From positions 14,293,742-14,357,741 of the forward strand of contig CATQJL010000223.1 in assembly GCA_958299035.1 (NCBI GenBank): a DNA stretch of 64,000 nt, given 5' to 3'. The notes beneath the pieces are model-generated. The model searched no databases. It saw nothing but the letters and a program-made list of their open reading frames with translations, and was not told the DNA's origin. Source of the DNA: Cylicocyclus nassatus (lineage: Eukaryota > Nematoda > Chromadorea > Rhabditida > Strongylidae). How positions within the stretch are numbered: the first letter of the stretch is position 1; the number at the start of each line of letters is the position of its first letter. Position numbers and translations under genes: made by a program. Shown one piece after another: positions 22,391 through 33,803 of the stretch.

Positions 22391-22865
22391 AGGCACCGTC
22401 CACCCAAAATGGAGGTTGGCGAGATTATGATGGCATTCTAGTGTGGGCCGTCATACTAGACAAACTTCCAAGCTTCGCCGCAAGAGACTGCTTCTGAAGC
22501 GAGAAATCCGCTCCGGAAGTAACAAAGTGGGCGGGGCGCCCCCGGCGGTCCACCCAACTCGAATTCAATGTTTTTGTCGCCTTCAGGCCTTCTGAAAGCC
22601 CTGATTCCCAATATGGAGTCGAAAATTCGCGAAACCCCCAAAAATCCCTGTTTCGAGAACCCTCTGCAACAAGTGCAGGCGAGATAAACCATGCAAGTGG
22701 GCGGGAGGACCGGGGGCGCCACGCCCACTTTTGTTACTTCCGGAGCGGATTTCTCGCTTCAGAAGCAGTCTTTTGCGGCGAAACTTGGGGGTTTGTCTAG
22801 TATGGGGGCCCACACTAGTATGCCATCATAATCTCGCCAACCTCCATTTTGGGTGGACGGTGCCT
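22391..22865. mobile_element. piggyBac-type MITE with long inverted arms (TTAA sites)
   Basis: The element begins AGGCACCGTCCACCCAAAAT and ends with its reverse complement. TTAA lies on each side (22387-22390 and 22866-22869). The two arms match for about 165 bp, through CGCTCCGGAAGTAACAAA and GCGCCCCCGG, leaving a loop of roughly 150 bp. TTAA target sites are typical of piggyBac. No transposase is present. Confidence 0.75.
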
Positions 22866-22869
22866 TTAA

Positions 22870-22904
22870 AGGCACCGTCCACCCAAAATGGAGGTTATCA
22901 CGTT
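22870..22904. mobile_element. Truncated second copy of the piggyBac-type MITE
   Basis: Directly after the shared TTAA, 35 bp repeat the MITE left end (AGGCACCGTCC... through GGAGGTT) and then diverge. The two copies abut with one TTAA between them. Confidence 0.7.
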
Positions 22905-23917
22905 CTCATCATTCGCGGATGTTATAGAGTAAGACGTAAGGATGCTGGTTTTCTGAGGTAAACTTATGGCTAGCGAGATAATAGGATCTTATATGATTAG
23001 ATAACATGGGTGTGTATGAATGGACGACAAAACTAACGCATTCAACGTTTGACGGAACTTTAAAAAACGATGGGAATCCTACCACTTAACTATTGCAAAT
23101 CTTTTTTCGTCTCTCTTACGCAAAGCGATAACGAGGTACTTAACGTGCTTTGCAGCGCCGGTAGATAGCGAAGCTTGGCATTGGAAATAAATGTCTTGGC
23201 GTTGTAGATGCACAGCATGAGGCAATTTCTATGGAATGTCGCCCATAATCTTAGTTTAATCCAAATGACGGTCAGGGCAACCTGGCACTATAGCAAGGCG
23301 AAGTGAGATACATGTAATGGTCTGCTGGTAGCTAGGTATCCTTCGAATCAGTCGAAGGATTGATGCCGAAAAATTCTGATTTAGTTGGCCTTCGCAGTGG
23401 TCTTTCCAATAATCAGAAGAAAGTAGTGTAGCAAAAGGTTTGCCAGATCATGAAAGTGGTGTTTTTGCGCTCATTGCGCGCGCAAAATGCCATAAAGTAC
23501 CAAAATACTCAAACAGCCTCGTATTTTTTACAAGAGCATCAACTAATTGGAAGCTAACATCAGATAGCAAAAATGTCTAACAAAAAAGGGAAAATGAGGA
23601 AAATCAGTTCGCGAGCAATGGCTGCGAACACATTCACGATCGTTCAGGGCCTTATAACAGGTAAAACAGATAAAAACAGGTAAAAAGGTAACAGGTAAAA
23701 ATAGCTGAAGCAGTCATGCCCTTTCGAACACAGAAATGCAAATACGTTTCAACCCACTGTTACAGTATACTTCTTTCCGAATTGTGGGATAAAATTGCAA
23801 ACGATGTGGCAGAATAAACTTATGAAAAGCTTTACGCGGTTATTTGTGAGAGATTTATCGTACGCATTGTGCCCAGCAATATAAAATGCGTTAAAATGAT
23901 GTTGTAGCTATCGAAAC
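22905..23917. other. Intergenic, upstream of a complete small gene
   Basis: No supported gene. At about 23655-23700 the phrase AGGTAAAAACAG/ACAGGTAAAA recurs three to four times as a short direct repeat. Confidence 0.35.
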
Positions 23918-24449
23918 ATGGCTCAGTTCGCTAATATCTTTGCAGTAAGTCTTGGAACTTTTCCTTGTCCAAAATCTCAAAGACAACTCTAGTTTGCTAT
24001 ATTTGCCTGCGCTTATGCGGAACCGCGGTCGTGCAATCATACCAACCTTACTCAGAGAATGATACAGTTTGCAGAGCAACGAAACCTTCATTTTGTATGG
24101 GTAGGTGTGTTTGGTTTAGTTTTGAACCAAATTTGGGTTATTGTTAGTGTGGTTTGAACCAAATTTTTATGCAGCCGCCTTGTTGCCACTGCAGAGAGCT
24201 AGCTAGAAAACTCGTTAACGATTCTGAAGATGTAGGAGAGAAGATGGAAGGAGAGAGAATTTACGAAATAAGGAGAATGGAAGTAGAAGCAAAAAAGTAT
24301 GTGCTCCGATGTTTTGTCCTCAAATTTTCTATTTACTAATGTTTTACAGTTTCAACGCGACTGTGGCAGAAGTATTCAAGAAAGTAGTATACGAATTGGT
24401 TAGAGATTTTATCTATAATTTCATATGTTTTAAGACTACACTCCTCTAA
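23918..24449 (+). CDS. Complete four-exon gene: small secreted cysteine-containing protein (118 aa)
   Basis: Exons 23918-23944, 23993-24100, 24175-24296 and 24350-24449; introns of 48, 74 and 53 nt with GTAAGT, GTAGGT and GTATGT donors and CTCTAG, ATGCAG and TTACAG acceptors. All phases agree from ATG to TAA. The N-terminus MAQFANIFAFAIFACAYA is a good signal peptide (cleavage probably after CAYA), so the product is likely secreted or enters the ER. The mature part has SCNHTNLTQ with potential N-glycosylation sequons, a PPCCHC cluster, a charged helical stretch (EDVGEKMEGERIYEIRRMEV) and an aromatic tail. No known domain is recognised; a function such as effector or structural peptide would be guesswork. 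It is the best-supported host gene in the window. Confidence 0.7.
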
Positions 24450-25377
24450 CAGACTGCTACGACGCATTTGCCATAATTATCGATAAGTCGTCGACCGCAC
24501 AGAGTGCCATGAATTGCTTCCCACACTGAGCGAGGCTGATACTTTGAAAAGTGCTGTATCGCGTTCTCTATGAAAAAGCGTTTCTCTATCTCGATGACGC
24601 GACAAAACTTTATCCTAAAAGGCCACTTATATTTACACGTTGAGTATTTTGTTTGTCTCGTGAGACAAGACCCTCTACTTTTTTATGCATAGGTACGTGT
24701 GTAGATGTGCGCATCTATGCCTGCAGTACATAAATGTGGCAATCACCGCCAACTCGGCTAAAACTAACTTAGATTATGTGCAAATCGGAGTAATTATGAG
24801 AAAGCGTGCGGAGACTGCCACTGAGGGATGGGCTGATGGGGCGAGGCCGGGTTGAAGTCGCTTTCAATTTTGTATCTACTGCCTCTTCTTTCCATGCGTG
24901 CAAAGCGTAAAAGGGCTTTGTAGGAATTGCCCGAGTGGGCAGAGTTGGCCGACAGAGGAGTGGGGCTGATAGAAAACGCCTCTATAAGTCTAAATTAATT
25001 ATGAATACACATCAAATGTTTGAGTAAAGTAACTGATTTCACCAAAACTCAGCAACGTGGTGTCGCGCGTGCGCGCCGGCGACTGGGCAACATAGCTTGC
25101 GAAGGAATTGTTTTACTTGTTTTGTTAGAAGAAGAAAGAAATTACAGCTGAAGTAGTTGTGCAGAAACTTCAAGTTAAAACCTCTTCCGTGGTGTCCCGT
25201 TCATTACCAAATCTTAATCGGTTCGTCTTTTTGGTGTTTTCTGGTCGATTAGACTACTGAGTAATTTGCGTGCAAAGTAAACTTTGTCATTTCGGTCAGA
25301 TATCTCACGTTTTGCTATCCGCATGCTATGTTCGGGTTTTAGGCTGTCTTTACAGAGCTGTGCCTATACGAGCGCTT
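24450..25377. other. Intergenic, no supported gene
   Basis: No domain, splice-supported frame or repeat boundary recognised. Confidence 0.35.
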
Positions 25378-25582
25378 AGCGTATAAAATAGTGCAAGTGA
25401 TCTGTTTGTTCCTGTACGTAATTAGAATAATTTTCAAAAATTTTTAGCAAATAGCACTAAAAAAAATTTTTCGGTGGTTCACGGACCTGCAAAGGTTTTG
25501 GGAAGCATCTCAAAAAAATTTTCGCCACGCACTTTTATTTGTAAAAAAAAAATTCCCCCTCCCCTTCCTGCGACTGCCACTG
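25378..25582 (+). mobile_element. hAT-type MITE fragment, family A copy 5
   Basis: Right two thirds of the family: GTGCAAGTGATCTGTTTGTT, AATTAGAATAATTTTCAAAA, CACGGACCTGCAAAGGTTTTG, ending CTGCGACTGCCACTG. The left terminus is missing. Confidence 0.6.
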
Positions 25583-26981
25583 GAAGTGGTGAAAAACTGA
25601 CTTGCTGAAAGATCCGGCAGATTGCGAGAATTTTTGTGCTTGGATTTCATAAGGATCGGCATGCGCAGGGCTAAATGGTGAAGGTGAAGCAAATGGAACA
25701 CTTAACTAGAACAAATTCTACCCAGTCTGCGTGCATTATGAGGTGTGCGCAACATGGAATCGCGTGTAACACACTCATGTATACTTGCAATGAACACTTT
25801 CGTCTTCCCCGTTTATGTTTTATGATGTGCATTGCTCTGTATTATTCTTATATGCACTAGATCGTGACCTTGGCATATCAAGCTCCAGTCTCGCGCTCTT
25901 TTCTGCTCTCTCCCTACTGCTCACTATTTCTCCAGAAATTGACATACCTAGTTCGCGATATACGTCACATGCAAAAGTACGATCAAGTGCTAGCTATTCG
26001 ATGAGTTATTGTAAGATAGCAGATTCGATGGCCTTCGGAGTGAGACTAAGCAGGTTGCGACCTCGTATGTGATATCCAAGGGAAGATCACTATAACCAAG
26101 GTGTAGGAGAGAGTCATGCGCAAGCATTCTTGTTCTTAATATCAAATACTGCATGTTCTGTAGGCGAGCAACTACTAAGCACAGTGCATGCACCCTGTAA
26201 ATGCGGTTGAATGAATGCAGTTGGGCAAACCAGCACAAATTTTCAATGCTCCTAAGTGTGGTGTACGAGCGTCCTGATCGCCATATCTACGCCTGGCAAG
26301 CGAGCGAAAAGCATTCTCCTATTAGTGAGGTCGCTCAAGCAGTCTATTCGCAACAACCAAAAGTCGTAGCGATCCAACCTGCTTTGGCTCAAAACAGTGA
26401 AGCTACGATATCTGACATAACCTCTGAGCAGAAATTTGAGACCTAAGTACTTTCATATTTCAAGTCAGCAATGCCGGTTGGCCCATAGATTTCAAATTTT
26501 AAGTCTTCTCTTCTAGAGAGTTTGGGTCTTGGTATAATCCCCGAAACATACGCAATTTTGAGTAATGCAAGAAATTCCTGAGTCCTCCTTTTTTCCTATT
26601 CCCACATCTCAGGAAATCACCTACACCAAATAGCTGGTAAAAAACACTGAAGCTCAGGCAAAATCAGCAGAACAGTGCATGCATACCTTAAAACACCATG
26701 TAAATTAGTAAAAAAATGTCTTTTTTCTAAACTAGTCACCGTATAATATAAGTACGGTGACTTAATGCTAGACACCCACTGGATGCCATTAGAAAACCAA
26801 ATTCTAGTTCCAAATCTTTCCCTCTATGATGTCAAGTAAATAGTATGCAAATTTTTGACAATACTTTTCATTGCTGCAATTAGTTGAGTCAACGTAAAGC
26901 ATGTTTATATTTTACCAAACTTTCTGATAGAATAAAAATTGTAAAACAAGTAACAAACTCTGCTTACTTGCAAAATTGCAG
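25583..26981. other. Intergenic, possible exon at 26201-26446
   Basis: A plus-strand frame at 26201-26446 (82 codons; HIYAWQASEKHSPISEVAQA within) has protein-like composition but no clear acceptor, no recognised domain and no partner exon. The remainder shows nothing supported. Overlapping minus frames at 25990-26238 are considered shadows. Confidence 0.25.
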
Positions 26982-27089
26982 ATTCCGGAGACCACACCGT
27001 ACAAGCAGCCAATCCAAGGTGAATGTAGACAAAGTGAACGAAGAATCATCTGCGTTTTCTACAATCAACATTATGCGAAACTTGTTTGA
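26982..27089 (+). CDS. Possible terminal exon, unknown protein
   Basis: After a good acceptor (AAAATTGCAG) one frame reads IPETTPYKQPIQGECRQSER to a TGA, 35 codons. A second frame over the same bases, running from 26884, is also open, so the choice is uncertain. No upstream exon was identified. Confidence 0.25.
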   Translation: MPETTPYKQPIQGECRQSERRIICVFYNQHYAKLV

Positions 27090-27109
27090 GCCTCAAGCAG
27101 AATGAACAT

Positions 27110-27963
27110 TTTTAAAAAATTTTTAAAACTTGTTTCGGAAGCTTGAGTTAAGTGTTGTTTTTGTTATTAGAAAACTCAAATGCAAATCCTTAATCAGAAA
27201 TGGCCAGAAGTCAAAAAGGCCAATCCCATCAAGCTGTACACCATTCGGTGCAGCATAGCACGCTGTGTTCAAATCTGTCTTTGTATATGCTTAACATCTT
27301 TGTAGGCAAAGTTACGAGCAGTTTTATTACGAGAAAATTCTTACATAAATTGCGAGATCGAGCACATTTGCCGTTTCTCACGTTTAGGTATGGACCAAAT
27401 GACCTAATCTAGCTGCATATCTTGGCCCGACAATAGACCGATCATGGCCTTGCCCGGTCAATGCACTTTGCACGATCAGCCATTAGTTTAAGCAAAATAA
27501 TGGCTCATAATTCCGTCCACAAAAGCTTTGACAGCTGAAAAGACAGGTTTGGAGTCAGCGCTTCATGGTACATCGAATGGTATGCAGTTGTTACGAAAGG
27601 ACACTTCGATTGCTCACCATTTTCTTGTAAGCGATACATTTCACATGGAAGCGCATTGGTTGCTAACATCTTTATCGCTTCGAAGTCATTTGGTTTAACT
27701 TAGATACACAATGTGGAGCAAATCATAACGCTCTCCCTTAATGTAGCTAAAGCAAGAACTTCACTGTAATGGCGTTTACGTACTTATTTTGCGTAACCCG
27801 TAATTCATATTGTGTACATTACACCTGTTTGAGTTTGTTAGATGCTAGTTTTTGTTACGTTTATTGAAATATTATATTTTATTGGCTTAACATCAGCAAT
27901 CAACATCAATGTAAACGTAATCAACTCAATCACGTTCGGGGACAGTGACAGATCCTTAGCCTC
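27110..27963. other. Intergenic, with a signal-peptide-like frame at its end
   Basis: Nothing supported until about 27841, where an ATG opens a 59-codon frame beginning MLVFVTFIEILYFIGLTSA, a plausible signal peptide, which stops at 28017. It overlaps the exon below in another frame. It could be exon 1 of the same gene if a frame error exists near 28015. Confidence 0.3.
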
Positions 27964-28256
27964 ATGCCAGCTCCGTGCCAGCTCTGTTCAGTTCTATTCT
28001 GTCGTCACACTCAGATAGGTATGCGCGCCGTCCTAACTCCATACCAGGTCTTGGACTTCGTACCAACTCCGTGCCAAGAGTTTATGGAGTTCAGTCGAAT
28101 CATTTCACATGATGATGAGTGTCAATGCACACACTGTCCACCTTTGGCATTCCCCTCCTGGATTCCTGGAGCAGACAACCCTTCCGGTGAGCGTTCTCGA
28201 CGTATTTTTGACGTTTTCTTTCCTCTTCAGTCACTGTTCACCTCAAATTGATGTAA
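27964..28256 (+). CDS. Possible two-exon small Cys-rich protein
   Basis: Exon 27964-28186 and exon 28231-28256, joined by a 44-nt intron with GTGAGC donor and CTCTTCAG acceptor in matching phase. The C-terminal part reads DDECQCTHCPPLAFPSW and then, after the splice, VTVHLKLM stop. Cysteines are frequent (CQLCSVLFC near the start). The start is uncertain: a better signal-peptide start exists at about 27841 in another frame, so the N-terminus shown may be wrong. No known domain. Confidence 0.35.
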
Positions 28257-29723
28257 GCGATAACAATTGGCCGGCTTTTGCATTTTTGCGATTGCAAATC
28301 TAGGATGAAGACGCCAAAGTAAGACAATGCAGGCATGATCATATGAAATGATTTGACTGTAGCTTTGAGCTAAAAAGGAGATTCTCAAAACCTGCACATG
28401 TTAGGACTAAGGAGTTGCTTCTTTCGAGGCCGGCCTGTGCTTACACTGGATTCTTGCTGTGAGATTCCAATAGAGAATCTCAAAAACACAAAAACAAAAC
28501 TTTTCAACAAATTCTTACAGAAGGGACTTCGAAAGGTACAAAATAACGAGATTCTGATAAATAAACCCAAGGCTGGGCAACAGGCAACAGCAATAACAAA
28601 AAACATTTACAAATGCCTAATGTTAGGCTGTCGGATGTAATTTCTGCTACACTTTTTTCATTTTACAGAAAATTCCTAAAGCTTTACAAAGACCCCAAAT
28701 TTGCGACACATTCTGAACATAGCATCTACTTACAGCATGATTGATGCCGCAGGTGCTCTAATGACCAACTATTTTACGGCAGTTTTGTAAAAGCACTCAA
28801 ATTTTCAATTTTGTCCGAGTGCTTCCAGCATTCGAAAAACAAGGGGTGAAAAAATGTCAAAGATATTCAAAAACTTTCCTAAATTCTTTTTTTAAATGTA
28901 CATCGTGTAGAAATGAACACAGAAAGTTGAAAAATATTTTTTTGAAATTTTTTGAAGACGTTTTTCTGTTAGAATGTCGATGATTGCGCCCAGAAAAACA
29001 TGTGTAGACATGTCTGTGTTGATTCCCTAATCTGCTAAAAGCTATAGACTATGCCTACCTGATTACCACATTGTCTGGGTTTCTCGTTCATCCCTAGAAG
29101 AATGCCAGCTCATCTACTAAAATGGGAACAAAGCGGAGTTTTAGCCACAGAGTGGATGCGCAGGGATCGCGAATGCGGGTACCGATGTATAGGCCTTTTT
29201 CTCCTGCCCATATGCCGTGAACATGAGATCTTTTGAAAGCTTCTGAGATTTTTTGAGATTTAACTTAAAAAGTGTAACAGAAATTATCCGACCTAATAGA
29301 ATAGATCGAGGTCTGCGACCTTGCCAAGTTGGCATCACCTCTCGGAGGGCATAAATCTTGCGGGTGTCGGCTGCTCCGTGGCTGATATGGGAGGTTCTCC
29401 TGTGTTCGATGTTGACCGCCACTGATGAGGGACTGGAAGAAGTGTTGTTGCAGTCGTAGCATGCCGATGTAGTTGTCAAGAGCCCTTCTTTGTAAGCATA
29501 GCTTGTTGTTACATAAAAGAAAGGAGTGAGATTTTATGAGGGAGAATAGAGCGGACCACTGACCTTGAATACCTTGAACTGCAACTCATTGACAGCCTTG
29601 GCGGATGTGCGGCGTTTTTATGCGATCGGTGCTATAAGAAGAGTATGAGTCGAGCTAGAGAGTTGATACGCAAAGTGCAGATTGCATACATCCTGAAGCT
29701 GCTTGATTGTTCGTTTGCGTTAA
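28257..29723. other. Intergenic, no supported gene
   Basis: Open frames on both strands at 28385-28640 and 29141-29479 overlap each other and carry no domain. No inverted repeat or target duplication was found. Confidence 0.35.
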
Positions 29724-30130
29724 ATGTGCTTTAGTCCGTCCTTGTCGATTAGAGGTGTGGAGCATAACTTCTGTGGAGTCCAATGTCGAATCCGAAACGT
29801 GGTCCTCCTCCTTTTCCGCCCGCCGTTCCTGCTCCATATCATCCAAGTTGTCCCGCCCACCTGCCCTCCGTTCTTTTACCGTCTCTCCCAGCGTCAATTC
29901 CGAGAAATCGGTATCCCCGCCCCCTGAATTCCGCCCTTTTCTGAAAATGAAAGTTTATGGGGTTATAAGAAGCAACGATACATACATCATGGAATGAAGT
30001 GCACTTATTACGTATTGGTGATTCCATCCTTTCCCGCCCACCCTCGCTCCGTATCATGCAAGTTTGCTAGCCCGCCAGGCCCTCCTCCCCCTTGTGACCC
30101 CCCCCCCCGATGTTGAATCTGAAATGCTAT
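29724..30130 (+). repeat. Diverged direct duplication, C-rich
   Basis: Phrases of 29775-29860 (CGAATCCGAAA, CCATATCATCCAAGTTG, CCCGCCCACCTGCCCTCC) recur at about 30030-30130 in altered order (CCGTATCATGCAAGTTTG, CCCGCCAGGCCCTCC, GTTGAATCTGAAA). Open frames on both strands in this block are not considered genes. Confidence 0.35.
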
Positions 30131-31207
30131 CGCCTCTCTGTAACACCATTATAGGTGAGATAGACATCATAATTCAGATACATTCACTTTGTCCAGGAGC
30201 GTATTCATTTTTCAACTCCAGACATTACTGCCGTTTTCCTAACGAATGGGGTATGAGCATGTCAGTTTCAAAAATTGAGGACTGATGCGTGTGCAATTGC
30301 ATGCTCTAGGGGATGTCAAGCCTCCCCTGCTCGCTGCCGGTGTCTAAGGTAAGGACATTCATTTATCTCGGTGTATATCATTGAGCTTCAGCGCTCCTTA
30401 AATAGGACATCCCTGACGTGTGATTTGCAATTCCTCCAAACTCTTTTTATCTGCTCGACCGTATCAATTTACACTGTACCAATACAACGTCTCCTACTTC
30501 CTTCCAAGCTTTCCTTTTTTGGCTCCCGAACTTCTCGAGTCATTCAACTCGAGAAGAATACCCTTTCTTTTTAAAGTTTCAGCAACAATGACGTCCGTGT
30601 ACAAACGAGTGGCCGCTTTTTATCATCATTCATATAGTAAATGATTATTGCAACTGTTCGGTTAAAGTGGCGGAAAGAATGTTGATGCGATGAAGAAGTA
30701 TGAATGTCAAGCTTCTCGGCGAGTAATGCGAGCTAGTTTGCAAGTTCGGTTGTTGTCGTATAGAGCAGTACAGAACAAAGATATCAGTATTGAGCTACAC
30801 GTGATGTCAGACAGGCTGAAATACGCCCTAGTTTGGGACTGTGCTAGTCGTGTGAAGAATTACCTAAAGTCATGTAAAATGCCTTTTGTCTTATAATGAA
30901 ATGGAACTGACACAATTCTTAAAGTCTGGGTTTAAAAAAATGTTAGTATTGGCCGCAGCGCTTTAGATGACATTCAGAAACACTTTAAAACAGAGATCAA
31001 TGGAAAGCTTCTATAATTTCGATGTGCAACGATATAAATAACAAGCATCTATGTAACGCAATGTTAACAAGTAATTCGTAAGCCGGTGTGATCTGAACAG
31101 ATGGCACTGGCGGGAGAACAATTGATTTCGATAGATTTTTGACAATCTCAAAACGCCTAACGAACTTGTCGACACCCCAGTGATTCGTATACAAACGTTT
31201 TCGTTTA
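30131..31207. other. Intergenic, faint coding traces
   Basis: At about 30240-30380 (plus) the phrases NEWGMSMSVSKIE and VRTFIYLGV resemble the palm/thumb of non-LTR RTs, but too little is left to call. A plus-strand frame at 30690-30896 (68 codons) is open without domain or splice support. Confidence 0.25.
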
Positions 31208-31316
31208 GGCTGCATTCATGCTGATCCCAAAGTTCGGGAACAGTTCCAGCACAGCGCGCAGTTCGAGCGCTTTGCTAGAACTGTTCCCGAACTTCGGGAT
31301 CAGTATGAACGCAGCC
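31208..31316. mobile_element. 109-bp palindromic MITE with TTA target duplication
   Basis: Left arm GGCTGCATTCATGCTGATCC and right arm GGATCAGTATGAACGCAGCC (written on the plus strand) form an inverted repeat. It continues inward through AAGTTCGGGAACAGTTC, leaving a short loop. TTA flanks both ends (31205-31207, 31317-31319). Its TWA duplication is that of PIF/Harbinger elements. Confidence 0.7.
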
Positions 31317-31766
31317 TTACAGATACAGGCCTAAACAATGTAACGACATCATAGGATGAACCAGGACAACCTAAGCGAAGCTTACCAGACAGACCTAGAA
31401 AAGATTTCAAGATCATCACGCATGTGATATAAATATGAATAGCAACCATCTATGCCTTTAATTGAGGCTTTCAAATCATTTATATATCAAAGAAACTGCT
31501 TGGAGCAAGCATTGCCGGAGCTGTTGGGTCCTAAATCAGTTGGTAGTTTTCCAAGCCCTTTTCTACACCACAAAGACACCTTCTAGTTTTCTGAGATTGT
31601 ACGTTATGCTAATGACAGGGTCATTCGACACTGTAATTTCCTTATACTATTGAGCTAAGCAACTACCATACCTTCAGCAGTTGTTCCATTTGCTCAGCTA
31701 AACTCCTCAGGTGATTAGCTCTTGGTTTAGATAAATGAACTGAAATAGGGATTTGACTGCGTTCAC
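31317..31766. other. Intergenic, no supported gene
   Basis: No supported feature; a 63-codon plus frame at 31462-31653 is unsupported. Confidence 0.3.
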
Positions 31767-32392
31767 ATGGAAATAGTCACACCTGACTGCACTCAATTGT
31801 GGTGCAAGAGCAACCAAGCCATTAGGAGATGCATGGACGTGGAGGGGACACCGCTACTCGAACATCATCATCTCAGAATTTTACAAGCTATGATACTTGA
31901 TGAATATGAACCAAAAGCTTACCAGTGCACAAATGCACGCTTAGCGTACATCAGAAAACTGTGATAAAAACGAGCCCATGCCTCCGCAATTGCATTCGTG
32001 CTCGACAACATGCAGACAGCACGAGGTAGCTTTGCAATGTCACAACCGGAAACAGAACAGAGGTTGATAACTGATGCCGATATGAACATCAGACAAACGA
32101 TGAACATTCATCTACTTGTGTATTAGATGTCGAACGTTACCTTGAATCCTATGGAACACCAGTCAACAAGTGACTACTGCGCTCTTCGATGACAGAAATA
32201 GACTGGTTCACATCCCTTGGAGCGACATCTCCGCGATACAGCAAGCAAACGGCATGTACTTCCCATTGCGAGGATCACTTGACCATCTGGTTTGAAGGCT
32301 CAAAAAACAAGGCAACATCATTTACAGACAAGACTTCGTGGTAGGCTTAAACATTGATTTCAACGGACACCAAATACAGTACAATAATAGAA
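31767..32392 (+). pseudogene. Decayed ORF of unknown family
   Basis: Three protein-like blocks follow each other in different frames. Block 1 is 31767-31964 (includes LLEHHHLRILQAMILDEYEP). Block 2 is about 31970-32126 ([33 protein letters not shown]). Block 3 is about 32178-32392 (RNRLVHIPWSDISAIQQANG, NIIYRQDFVVGLNIDFNGH) with one internal TGA. No introns are evident. An intronless, frameshifted ORF in this setting is most simply an old transposon protein, but I do not recognise the family. Confidence 0.4.
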
Positions 32393-32704
32393 GTTGAAGA
32401 TCTCTGAGAAATTCACGTCTTCGACAAAATCGTGGGCACTTGCAGGTAGCAGGGAGCACCGGCAGTAGTTTTTACTTCTTTTAAGCGCAGGCGCATTCTT
32501 CGTCACTTGTATCTTCTAAAAAATAACATTTCTGACTCTGAAACGCTTTAGATGAGAATAAAGAAACTACAACGGCATCAACTGAAAAAAAATTATTATT
32601 TTCAAATTTTGGCACCATTCGATAGAGCAAAGCAAGTTCTACAAAATGGCAATCTTGCTTTGGCAACAGCTCTAATCCACCACGAGTTTCGAGCCAAAAA
32701 CTAA
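32393..32704. other. Intergenic, no supported gene
   Basis: Nothing recognised apart from the flank of the foldback that follows. Confidence 0.3.
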
Positions 32705-33660
32705 AAAGATTTAACTGCCCGAATAATTGAGAAAAATCGTAACTTAGTTCATAAGAATCCTACAAAAATTCTAACTTGCTCACGTAAACACTGTCCACAT
32801 AAGACGTATATGTACGCCGTTGCCGTATTTCTTTTCTCGGTTAGAAATTAAGAAAACGAAGATTTTAATGTTTCTGCCAAAGTTATGCTGTGCCGTTCCC
32901 ACTTAAGTTGTTGTATACTGCAAACCTGTAGAAGTACAAACGCAAAGTTCCAGCTCTCTACCAGCTCTAGTTCTCGAGAAATATCGAACAATAGCTTGCA
33001 CAGCCGGCCCTGTCAAAATACTGTAATAAAGGTCCCATCCCTATCCCTGTACAGCCATTCCCTGTGCCCACTTCTACACTTCTTTTCCCGTTCCCTGTGT
33101 TGTTTCCGAAATCAGCATGCCACTTACCCCCTGTGCCTATTCCCAGCCCCGTAGGTGAACTCTGTAAAACGATAAAAATCGATAAAATCGACATCGATCG
33201 GTGACGAAAAGTAGCCAATGACACGCTCCTCGCCCCGAAGTGTATGTGTGCCAAGTTTGATTCAAATTTGTTTAGAAATAAAAATTTCTATTCCGCACAT
33301 ACCATACAGACATACATACAGACACACATTCAGCTTTATATATAAGATAGCTTTCCCTAGTTAGGTGGTCCAAGCTAAAATTCAAATTTCTCGAGGATTA
33401 AAGCTTGTAGAGAGCTGAAAATTTACGCTTGCACTTCTACCGGTTTGTAGTATACAATTACTTATGTGGGGATAGCAAAACGCCACTTGGGCAAATGCAG
33501 GGAAATCTCCGTTTTCTTGATTTCTAACAGAGGAAAAAATACGGCAATTCCGTGTATGAATGTTTTATGTAGATTGGGTTTAAATGAGCAAGTTTGGATT
33601 TTGTAAGATTTTTGAAACGGAGCTACGATTTCTTCTCATTTTACCGGGCAGTTTCAAAAC
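32705..33660. repeat. Foldback (long inverted repeat) with a Helitron in its loop
   Basis: About 285 bp at 32705-32990 recur inverted at about 33385-33660. Shared phrases include GTTAGAAATYAAGAAAACG, GTATACTRCAAACC, AGAAGTRCAARCG, CAGCTCTCTACMAGCT and CTCGAGAAAT. The only sequence between the arms is a minus-strand Helitron (32991-33347) and about 38 bp, so the original palindrome had a very short loop. Confidence 0.6.
32991..33347 (-). mobile_element. Non-autonomous Helitron, degraded 3' end
   Basis: On the minus strand it begins TCTTATATATAAAGCTGAAT at 33347, next to A, and contains the family marker AAACTTGGCACAC-like and ATCGATTTTATCGATTTT sequences. The 3' end has lost the hairpin: GACAGGGCCGGC runs into TGCAAGCTAT where the intact family has GGAGCCGGGTAAGCCAGCTAG. 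Confidence 0.7.
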
Positions 33661-33725
33661 CTGCGTTAATTTCCGAACAAGACAATAGTTATTTACAAGT
33701 AAAAACAAGTCCTCTGCACATTTTC

Positions 33726-33803
33726 ATAACACATTTAAGTAACTTTCAAAAATTTCAAAATTTCAGCGACCCCCCCCCCCTCCCCTACTTCGATACGCCA
33801 CTA
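33726..33803 (-). mobile_element. hAT-type MITE 5' fragment, family A copy 6
   Basis: Minus-strand reading TAGTGGCGTATCGAAG, a G run, then TTTTTGAAAGTTACTT matches the left end of the family; the rest is missing. Confidence 0.55.

Noticed and set aside
29655..30060. Long overlapping frames on both strands as genes
   Set aside because: They overlap antisense in a C-rich diverged duplication and lack start, splice or domain evidence.
30240..30640. A CR1/RTE LINE RT remnant (WGMSMSVSK, FIYLGV)
   Set aside because: Only two short phrases resemble RT sequence; too little to support a call without a profile search.
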